From Acidobacteriota bacterium (GTDB lineage Bacteria; Acidobacteriota; Terriglobia; Terriglobales; Acidobacteriaceae), in contig JAKABE010000046.1 of the NCBI GenBank assembly GCA_021801945.1, positions 1-13,463 on the forward strand: 13,463 nt of DNA. The letters run 5' to 3'. This document shows, piece after piece, positions 1 through 7,600 of the stretch. The number at the start of each line of letters is the position of its first letter. Position 1 is the first letter of the stretch. The notes beneath the pieces are model-generated. The model searched no databases, was not told the origin of the DNA, and saw only the letters and a program-made list of their open reading frames with translations. Made by a program: the position numbers and the translations under genes.

Positions 1-1
1 G

Positions 2-2998
2 GCCAAGGGCGGCATCGTGAAGCACACCTTCTTTGACACCAAGATCGCGCAGCCCTTCCTGGTAATGCTGCTGTTCAATATCGCTGGTCTGCTGGTGTCC
101 ATTCCGCGTTTTCTCATCTGGGACCGCGACCGGCCGGGCACGGTGCTGATGAACGTGCTGTGGTGCCTATTCAACGTGATCATTCTGGGCGTGTGCACGG
201 CAGTGGCGCGCGAGCTGAAGCAGGTGCGCACCTCGGTCCGCATCAATGTGGTAACCCCCGTAACGGCCAAATTTCCGGATGGACGGGCAGTGACCGGAGA
301 GACAATCGACATGTCGAGCGGCGGCACCAGCATCCGCTTCACCGAAGCGCTGGACATGGAACCGGAAACGCATCTGCGGCTGGCTTTTCCGGTTCCGTCG
401 GTGGATATCGATCTGCCCGCGACGGTGGTATCGTCGGAGGGCTCGGTATTGCGAGTGCGCTTTGAGAATCTCTCTATACCCGAAGAGGAAGTGCTAACCA
501 TGCTTCTTTACTCCCGTGCCGACTCGTGGCTGGGCTGGGGCGAGTCGCGCGAAAGCGACAACGTACTGCACAGCCTGGTCCGCATCTTCCATATCTCGAT
601 GCACGGGCTGGCGGTTACCTTCAGAAGCCTGTTTACCAAAGGGGACAAGAGAGACGGGAAATCCGCCTCGCTTTCCATCGCCCGTCCGGCGGCAATGTTG
701 GTGGCGGCCGCGGTTCTGCTAGGCGGAGGAGCGCACCGGCTATTTGCCCAGATTGGCAAACCCTCTCCTGACCAGTTCAGCGCCAGAAGCGCGAAGAAGG
801 CAACACCGGCGGCTAGTCCGCTGCCAAGCGCCGCGGCGGCAGCCGCGGCGCAGGCGCCCATTCCTCCGGGCCAGTACGTGGACCACTTTACCCTGGCCCA
901 GGCTGGGGCGCCGCAGATCGAACTGCATGGCATTGATACGCTGCACAACATCTACTTCACGTTGCCGCTGACGCATGTGCCGCGCACGGCGATGATCCAT
1001 CTCAACTATGCGTTTTCTCCAGCCTTGCTGCCGCAGCTCAGCCATCTGAAGTTGATGATAAACGGAACTCTGTTCGCCACCGTCCAGCCCACGCCGGGAA
1101 AGATGGGCGGCTCCAGCGGCCAGGATTACCAGGTGGACCTTCCCATACCGCCCAATCTCCTGGTCCACAACAACACCCTGACCATCGAGTTCATCGGTCA
1201 CTACACTTTGGTGTGCGAGGATCCGGCCAACACCACGCTTTGGGCGCGGGTCCACAGCGACAGTTATCTGGATATTCGCGGCGATTTGTTGCCCATGGCC
1301 AACGACCTGAGCCAGCTGCCGATGCCGTTTCTGGATCCGTCGGTCGTTCAGCCGCCCAGCATTCCTATCGTGTTTCCCATCGAACCGTCCATGACGGGCA
1401 TTCAGGCCGCGGGCGTGATCTCCAGCTACTTTGGGATGATCTCCGATAACCGGCCGGTGCGTTTCCCTGTGCACATTGGCTCGATTCCCCAGGGCAATGC
1501 CATCGTGATCGCCGAAGATCCGACTAGCTTACCGCCGGGTTTGGGCCTGCCTCCGATCAACGCGCCCACGGTGGTCATGCGCACCAACCCCAATGATCCT
1601 TACGGCAAGATTTTGATCGTGACCGGCACCGATGCGAGCCAAGTGCTGACGGCGGCCCAAGCCGTGGCCTTGCACAGCGACATGCTTTCGGGAGCGCAAG
1701 CCACGATCGACAATCTCACGTTGCCCGACGTACAAAAAGCCGACGCGGCCCCGCGCTGGGCGCGAACCAACGAAACCATTCCTTTGTGGAATTACGCCAC
1801 CGCCGATCAACTACAGGGAGATGGCACGGCGCCGCTGAATGTCTACTTCCGCATTCCACCTGACATCTTTTACGCGAATCGGCCCAACTCGACCCTGCAT
1901 TTGGTCTACCGCTACGACTCGATTCCGATCGGTCCCATATCCAGCATGCAGGTGCGGATCAACAACGCCTTCCTGGGCTCGGTCCCGCTGATTCCAGGAC
2001 ACGAGCCCACGCGGGTCACCACGGTAAACGTGCCCGTGCCGGTTGTGAACTTGCGCCCCTTCTCCAACTCTCTGTCGTTCGATTTCACCTTCCAACTGCT
2101 CAAGAAGGGCGGCTGCGAGAACACCACGCCGATCAACATGGAAGGGGCAATTCTGCGCGACTCCTACATCGATCTTCGCGGCTATCCGCACTATGCTCCG
2201 CTGCCTAATCTGGAGACCTTCGCCAACGCCGGGTTCCCGTTTACGCGGTTTGCGGACCTGAGCAAGACCACGGTGGTGTTGCCGCCCACGCCTACCCAGC
2301 AGGAGATCGAGACCTTTGTGACGCTCATGGGCCACTTCGGCCGCCAGACGGGGTTTCCAGCCCTGCGCGTGACCGTGGCCGGACCGGACGCCCTGCACAT
2401 GGGAGCCACTGAGAACTTCCTCGTCATCGGCACCGGCGGCGACCAGCCGGGTTTTGGCAAGCTGCAAAACTACCTGCCGGTGTCTGTCACCAGCGCGCAA
2501 ATTCAGGTGCATGACACGCAGGGATTTTTCGCGCCGTTGCATCACGCCTGGTGGAAGCTGAAATCGAACGAACACCGCGAATCCGGGGTGCTGATCGCGG
2601 GTGGAGCGCCGGACGCGGTCATCGAAGGAATCGAGTCTCCCTATTTTCCGGGCGGCGACCGCAGCATCGTGGCGATTCACCTCCGTGACGCCAACGAGTT
2701 CGAGCCGTTCATGAGCACCTTTCTGGATGTGCAACAGTCGAGCGACATCTCCAGTTCAGTGTCGGTGCTGCACGCCGTTTCCGCGAATCAACAAGACACA
2801 TTCCAATCATTCCGGGTCGGGTCCAAGGTCTATTATGTGGGTGAGTTGCCGCTGTGGACGCGACTGACGTTGTGGTTTATGCAAGTGCCCTGGCTGGGGG
2901 CAATCATCGTAATTATTCTGGTCTTCCTGCTGGCAATCTGGACCAGACAATGGCTGCGCGGGAGGGCAAGAGCGCGCTTGAGTGGAAACGAGGGATAA
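2..2998 (+). CDS. bcsAB: Cellulose synthase BcsA-BcsB fusion, 5'-partial (BcsA C-terminus with PilZ, then all of BcsB)
   Basis: The reading frame is open at the left edge, so this is the end of a longer gene. Residue numbers count from the in-frame GTG at 17, which lies inside the gene and is not its start. Residues 10-63 hold two BcsA membrane helices. A PilZ domain follows, with the c-di-GMP motifs RTSVR (71-75) and DMSSGG (98-103). Residues 165-206 match the BcsA C-terminal helices. With no stop codon the frame passes a hydrophobic, signal-peptide-like segment (222-245, ending LFAQ) and an Ala/Pro-rich linker, then enters BcsB. BcsB shows two carbohydrate-binding/flavodoxin-like modules, each with the signature DSYLDIRG (416-423) or DSYIDLRG (715-722), and the conserved GFPFTR (739-744). 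A C-terminal membrane anchor lies at about 957-978. BcsA polymerises UDP-glucose and extrudes glucan; BcsB is its periplasmic partner. Such fusions are known, for example AcsAB of Komagataeibacter. The catalytic glycosyltransferase part is outside the window. Confidence 0.95.
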   Translation, partial: AKGGIVKHTFFDTKIAQPFLVMLLFNIAGLLVSIPRFLIWDRDRPGTVLMNVLWCLFNVIILGVCTAVARELKQVRTSVRINVVTPVTAKFPDGRAVTGETIDMSSGGTSIRFTEALDMEPETHLRLAFPVPSVDIDLPATVVSSEGSVLRVRFENLSIPEEEVLTMLLYSRADSWLGWGESRESDNVLHSLVRIFHISMHGLAVTFRSLFTKGDKRDGKSASLSIARPAAMLVAAAVLLGGGAHRLFAQIGKPSPDQFSARSAKKATPAASPLPSAAAAAAAQAPIPPGQYVDHFTLAQAGAPQIELHGIDTLHNIYFTLPLTHVPRTAMIHLNYAFSPALLPQLSHLKLMINGTLFATVQPTPGKMGGSSGQDYQVDLPIPPNLLVHNNTLTIEFIGHYTLVCEDPANTTLWARVHSDSYLDIRGDLLPMANDLSQLPMPFLDPSVVQPPSIPIVFPIEPSMTGIQAAGVISSYFGMISDNRPVRFPVHIGSIPQGNAIVIAEDPTSLPPGLGLPPINAPTVVMRTNPNDPYGKILIVTGTDASQVLTAAQAVALHSDMLSGAQATIDNLTLPDVQKADAAPRWARTNETIPLWNYATADQLQGDGTAPLNVYFRIPPDIFYANRPNSTLHLVYRYDSIPIGPISSMQVRINNAFLGSVPLIPGHEPTRVTTVNVPVPVVNLRPFSNSLSFDFTFQLLKKGGCENTTPINMEGAILRDSYIDLRGYPHYAPLPNLETFANAGFPFTRFADLSKTTVVLPPTPTQQEIETFVTLMGHFGRQTGFPALRVTVAGPDALHMGATENFLVIGTGGDQPGFGKLQNYLPVSVTSAQIQVHDTQGFFAPLHHAWWKLKSNEHRESGVLIAGGAPDAVIEGIESPYFPGGDRSIVAIHLRDANEFEPFMSTFLDVQQSSDISSSVSVLHAVSANQQDTFQSFRVGSKVYYVGELPLWTRLTLWFMQVPWLGAIIVIILVFLLAIWTRQWLRGRARARLSGNEG

Positions 2999-3037
2999 CA
3001 GGCGATCGGAAGCTGGGAACGGGAAGGGGTTTGCCTG

Positions 3038-3043
3038 AAGGGG
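3038..3043 (+). promoter_or_regulatory. Ribosome binding site candidate for the small ORF at 3048
   Basis: AAGGGG lies four bases before the ATG at 3048 (core AAGG six bases away). It is the main reason to take the small ORF seriously. Purine-rich stretches are common in this gap (a second one lies at 3021-3029), so the match could be chance. Confidence 0.35.
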
Positions 3044-3047
3044 ACCG

Positions 3048-3296
3048 ATGCGGAGGGAAGGCCTCTTCGGAGATTTCCTGAACGCCATCCGGCGGCGGGA
3101 GTTCGAGCAGCGTGTTTCACAGCCGCATCTCGGGGCGGGAGCGATTGCTGGGTGGACGGAAGGGCCTTCAGGATGCGGCGAGGAACAGATGAGCGCAACG
3201 CGGGCGCGGCTCCCAAGCTATAGCGCAGAGTCGAAGGTCAATTCCGGCCCGGTGGATAAAGTAAGACAGCCCGCCACGGCGCCAAGAGGGGGGTAG
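3048..3296 (+). CDS. Possible small protein (82 aa), unknown function
   Basis: I do not recognise this protein. It begins with ATG after an AAGGGG site and lies between bcsAB and bcsZ on the same strand. The first 20 codons after the ATG are strongly GC-ending (about 17 of 20), like the neighbouring genes. They encode a charged, potentially helical segment (GLFGDFLNAIRRREFEQRV, residues 5-23). The remaining residues are rich in Gly, Ser and Ala with no evident domain, and the GC3 bias weakens there. There is no signal peptide or membrane segment. Cellulose operons often carry small, poorly conserved accessory genes, which makes a real gene conceivable. A decayed remnant or a chance ORF in GC-rich DNA is at least as likely. 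Confidence 0.3.
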   Translation: MRREGLFGDFLNAIRRREFEQRVSQPHLGAGAIAGWTEGPSGCGEEQMSATRARLPSYSAESKVNSGPVDKVRQPATAPRGG

Positions 3297-3429
3297 AGCA
3301 ACTCTGGAACCGCTAACTCGCGCCCGCGGCACGGTGGCAGATCCCTATCCGGCCAAAGCTCAAGACCCGATCTTCGCCTGCCTGATTTCCTCGAAATCCG
3401 CCGCCACCCCTGGTTGGAGAAGAAAGACA

Positions 3430-4608
3430 ATGGGTCTTCGCACATTCCGGCTAAGGAAGGGATTACTGGTAGCCGTATCGTCATTGATCTTTTGCGTGGC
3501 CGCCGGATGCAAAGAGAAGCCCTGGACGCTTTGGAACTCGTATTCGGCGCGATTCGTCGATGCGCAAGGGAGGGTGTTCGATCCACGCGGCGACCAACAC
3601 ACCACCTCCGAAGGCCAGGCCTACGCGCTGTTCTTCGCGCTGGTGGACAACGACCGCACGTGCTTTGACCGCGTGCTCAACTGGACCCAGGCCAACCTGG
3701 CCCAAGGGGACCTGCATGCGCACTTGCCCGCATGGCTGTGGGGAAAGGACAAGGACGGTCAGTGGAAGACGCTCGATCCCAACTCGGCCTCGGATGCCGA
3801 TACGTGGATAGCCTATACGCTTTTGGAGGCAGGCCGACTGTGGCAGTACCAGCCCTATACCAATCTGGGCCGGGCGATGATGGGACTGATCGCCAAGAGC
3901 GAGGTGTCGAACCTACCGGGATTCGGCCCCATGCTTCTGCCCGGCGCTTCGGGCTTCCAGCACGGGAAGGCCTGGACGCTAAACCCCAGCTATTTGCCGG
4001 TGTTTCTCTTCACTCGGTTGGCAGAGGTAGACCCATCCGGCCCCTGGGGTCAGATCGCACTTGGCATTCCCACGCTCATCGCGCAAAGCTCGCGCCACGG
4101 ATTCGCCATGGATTGGGTGGATTACTATCCGGGCGACGGATTCTATCCGGTGGCCAAACCCACGGCCGCGGGGCAAAAAGTCAACGCCCAAAATGGGCCC
4201 GGAGGCAGCTATGACGCCATTCGCGTCTACCTGTGGGCGGGCATGATGCCGAAGGATCCAGCGCGCGCAGCAATCCTCAATGCCATCCCGGAGATGAGCG
4301 TCTATCTTGCCAATCATGATGCCCCCCCCGAAATGGTGGATGAAGACGGCGTCCCGAAGGCGCAAGATGGACCTATCGGATTTTCGGCGGCGGTACTGCC
4401 CTATTTGCGGGCCTACGGGGATGACTCGCGGGAAGTGGGACAACAGCTGGTGCGCATGAATGCGCAGAGAAATTCATCTTCAGGATTGTACGGGAAGAAC
4501 TTGGCGTATTACGATCAGAATCTTGCCCTATTCGCGACGGGTTTTTTAAGTGGCCGATTTCGGTTTGGTCCCCAGGGCAAGCTGAAAGTAGAATGGAAAC
4601 GCCGATGA
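3430..4608 (+). CDS. bcsZ: Periplasmic endo-beta-1,4-glucanase BcsZ (glycoside hydrolase family 8)
   Basis: The 392-aa product closely resembles BcsZ along its whole length. BcsZ cuts beta-1,4-glucan in the periplasm and tunes cellulose output. The catalytic acid motif TTSEGQ has its Glu at residue 61. The motif SASDADTW is at 119-126. The catalytic base motif GSYDAIR has its Asp at 262 and is followed by VYLWAGMMP. Conserved LPAWLWGK, SLLEAGRLW-like and NPSYLP motifs are also present. I chose the ATG at 3430 because a basic, hydrophobic signal peptide begins there, with GGAG at 3416-3419 before it; the frame is open to a GTG at 3334 but that extension is featureless. The signal ends in VAAGC, so Cys27 could be lipidated. 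However, E. coli BcsZ also has a Cys near its mature N-terminus, so ordinary cleavage is possible. The 3' end overlaps bcsC, implying coupled translation. Confidence 0.93.
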   Translation: MGLRTFRLRKGLLVAVSSLIFCVAAGCKEKPWTLWNSYSARFVDAQGRVFDPRGDQHTTSEGQAYALFFALVDNDRTCFDRVLNWTQANLAQGDLHAHLPAWLWGKDKDGQWKTLDPNSASDADTWIAYTLLEAGRLWQYQPYTNLGRAMMGLIAKSEVSNLPGFGPMLLPGASGFQHGKAWTLNPSYLPVFLFTRLAEVDPSGPWGQIALGIPTLIAQSSRHGFAMDWVDYYPGDGFYPVAKPTAAGQKVNAQNGPGGSYDAIRVYLWAGMMPKDPARAAILNAIPEMSVYLANHDAPPEMVDEDGVPKAQDGPIGFSAAVLPYLRAYGDDSREVGQQLVRMNAQRNSSSGLYGKNLAYYDQNLALFATGFLSGRFRFGPQGKLKVEWKRR

Positions 4609-7600
4609 GCCTAGGCTGGGGAGCTTGGGGAAAGCGAGTTGCGGTCGCGAGTTGCCTGGTGCTGGCGCTCCCGATGGGATATGCCCAAAAGAAACCCGCT
4701 GTTTCTCCGTCCTCTGCTCGCACCATCCTGGTGGAGAACGCGCAGGCGCTTGAGGCCCGCGGGCGGCCGGACCTAGCAATCCAGGTCTGGCAGCAGATTC
4801 TTTTGTCTGATCCCAATAACACTGTTGCCCTTGCCGGCCTGGCCAGAGATTTGCGCTTGATCGGCTCGGTGGACAAGTCCAACCAGGCGCTGGACCGTCT
4901 GCGCAGGATCAATCCCAGCAATCCCGAGATCGCCCGGATCGAGTCACTGTCGGGGACCGAGACCGAGAGCGATCAACTTCGCCGGGCCGGCCAACTTGCC
5001 CGCGAAGGGAGAGTGCAGGATGCGATGCGCATCTACCGGCAACTGTTCGGGGACCATCCGCCGGGAGGCACCATCGGCCTGGCCTACTACCAGACCTTGT
5101 TTGGCACGCCCAACGGTAAGCAGGAGGCGATCGCCGGGATGCGCGCCCTGGTGCGGCAGAATCCCGGCGATCCGCGCTATCCCATCGCCCTCGGCATCAT
5201 GCTCACCTACGATGCCCGGACCCGCGCTGAGGGTATGCGCATCCTTCGCGCGCACCTTGACGACCCCACGGCGCACGCCGCCTTGCGTCAGGCGATGCTC
5301 TGGAATGGGGCCAATCCGAACACTCTGCCTCAATTGCGGGCCTATCTCCGGCAGCACCCCAACGATGCGGAGGTTTCCAGCCTTATCCGTGAAGATGAGC
5401 GGAAGATGGCGCAAATCGGCTATGGCATCGCGCGCACGCCGGCCGAAGTTGCGGCCTACACGGCGCTGAATGATCACCGCACGGCGGAGGCGGAGAAGCG
5501 GTTTGAGGCGTTGGTGGAGCAGAATCCGCACAATGGGCGCGCAGTGGCGGGCCTGGGATTCCTGCGCATGCAACAGAAGAATTTCGGTGAAGCGATCCGC
5601 TACCTCACGCTGGCCGAACAGGACGGATTCCGATCGGCGGTGGTGCGCAGAGCGCTGGCGACTTCGCGCATGTGGTACCTCGTAAACGAAGGAACGGCAG
5701 CCTTCAACGCGAACGAGTTGAATGTGGCCGCCGTCGATTACCGCGATGCGTTGAGCATTGACCCGCGGCGGCCGGAGGCCCTGAGCGGGCTGGCCGGCGT
5801 GCTCACCAAGCAAGAGCAGTACGGGGCAGCCGCGGCGGTTTACGAACGCCTGATCCGCGTCCAGCCGGGGAACACTTCGGCATGGCGGGGCTTGTTCCTG
5901 TCCTATGCGCAGGAGGGCGACAACGAGAATGCGCTGGCCGTCTCCGCCCGCTTTCCGCCGCAAGTGCGAGCAGCATTGGATCGAGACCCGGCTTATCTGC
6001 GCACGCTGGCCACGGTGTACCAGGGCGTGGGCCGCAATCAGGACGCCCAGCGCGTGCTGGCGCGGGCGCTTGCTCTACCGTTTCCTGGGAACGGAAGCAG
6101 CCTTGAGGAAGACACAAAGCTGCAATACGCAGGCATCCTAATGGCGGCCAAACACTACCAGCAGGCGGCGGCGCTCTATGGGCAGATCGTAGCCGCCAAT
6201 CCCAGCAATCTCTCCGCGTGGATTGGCATGATCAGCGCGCATCACACACTCGGCCAGGACGCGCAAGCTTTGGCCGAAGTGAAGCGGATGCCCGCAGCCA
6301 CTTACGACGCGGCGCTGGCGAATACAGGCTTTCTGTCCACGCTGGCCGCGATATATCAGTCGGCCAACCAGTACGCCATCGCACAAGAGTTTCTGGAGCG
6401 CGCCGAAAAGCTACAGATGGCGGCGGGGAATCAGCCGAGCGTAGCTCTCCGGCTTCAGCTAGCCGCCATCTATCTGCTGCGCAACCAGCCATCGCCGGCC
6501 TTTTCGATTTATCGCCAAGTTCTGGCCGAATATCCGGGCCGGCCCGATGCCTGGAGAGGCCTCATCAGCGCCTTACAGGCGAGCAATCGCGACTCCCAAG
6601 CGATCCAGGAGTTGGCGCGCATGCCGGAGGCTGTGCGGCAAAATCTGGAATCGGACATCACGTTTGTACAGACCGAAGCCAGCCTCTACGCGGCGACCGG
6701 CGACACCGCGCGCGCTCTCGAATATATGAATCGCGTGAACGCGTACTATGCCAAGCGGAGGGAGTTGCCGCCGCCCACGATCGCGATTCAGAACGCATGG
6801 CTGCTCTATAACACGGGGAGCGACCGTGCGCTTTACTCCGCGCTGATGCAGTTGGGAGGCCGCAGCGATCTGAGCGTGGCGCAGCGGGAGCAGGTTCAAA
6901 ACATCTGGGCCAACTGGAGCGTACGCCGGGCGGGAATCGCAATGAACAACGGGAACTACCGGCGCGCGGTGGAGATTCTGGACGCAGCCTCGCAAGCCTT
7001 CCCCGACAACCTGACGGTGCGCAAGGCCGTGGCCGGGGGCTATGCGCAGGTGGGCCGTTCCAAGGAGGCGCTGGCGCTCTTCAAGACCATCCCCATGCAG
7101 AACGCGACCTCTGGGGACTTCCAGGGCGCGATTGGCGCAGCCCTGGCGGCGAACGACAAGGCGCAGGCCGAACTCTGGCTGCGTCAGGCGCTCGCGCGTT
7201 ATCCTCACGATCCCGCTATTCTGGCCCTTGCGGCACGCTATGAGATGGCGCGGGGCGACAATGAGCGGGCCGCCGACTACTATCGCGCCTCGCTCGCCGC
7301 CATGCCCGCCACTTCCCCGGTCGACCGACTGGCCCACGTGCTGGTGTATCCGGAGGAGGATCTGAGGCCGCATCGCGCCGTCACCGCGGCGGACCTATAC
7401 CGGCTGCTCGATCCCAACTACCAGCCGTTTCCCAAGACCACAAAGCTGCCCCCTCTACCTGCCTACGGACCCGATCCGTACAACGGATTGGCGCCGGTGA
7501 TGCTCCAGGCGCCCAAGCCTGCGACCCAGCCGACGCGGGACGCGTCCACGACCGGCACCGGTCCGATGTCGGAAAACCGGCAGCCAGGCAAACCTGGGGC

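Larger units (their letters stand above)
2999..3429. other. Gap of about 430 bp between bcsAB and bcsZ
   Basis: This is the only long gap in an otherwise tight operon. It holds one ORF with a plausible ribosome binding site (3048-3296, listed separately). From 3297 to 3429 I see no gene, no clear terminator with a T-run and no riboswitch I can recognise. The frame of bcsZ is open back to a GTG at 3334, but that stretch has no signal or domain and is treated as untranslated leader. Because the flanking genes are both cellulose genes on the same strand, transcription probably runs straight through. Confidence 0.5.

Noticed and set aside
695..760. Independent start for bcsB at the internal ATG 695
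   Set aside because: There is no good ribosome binding site before it and the upstream BcsA frame is continuous, so a fusion is the simpler reading.
1811..2734. 307-aa minus-strand ORF opposite the BcsB part of bcsAB
   Set aside because: The plus-strand frame has clear BcsB motifs throughout. The minus-strand product is Arg/His-rich with no domain, typical of an antisense shadow in GC-rich DNA.
3220..3345. Possible c-di-GMP (GEMM) or other riboswitch before bcsZ
   Set aside because: This was attractive because the operon is c-di-GMP controlled, but I could not find the conserved GEMM core or a convincing paired structure.
3334..3429. N-terminal extension of bcsZ from a GTG at 3334
   Set aside because: It has no ribosome binding site and would bury the signal peptide 32 residues inside the protein.
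4944..5963. 339-aa minus-strand ORF opposite the start of bcsC
   Set aside because: It lies wholly opposite well-formed TPR sequence and has no recognisable motif or ribosome binding site.
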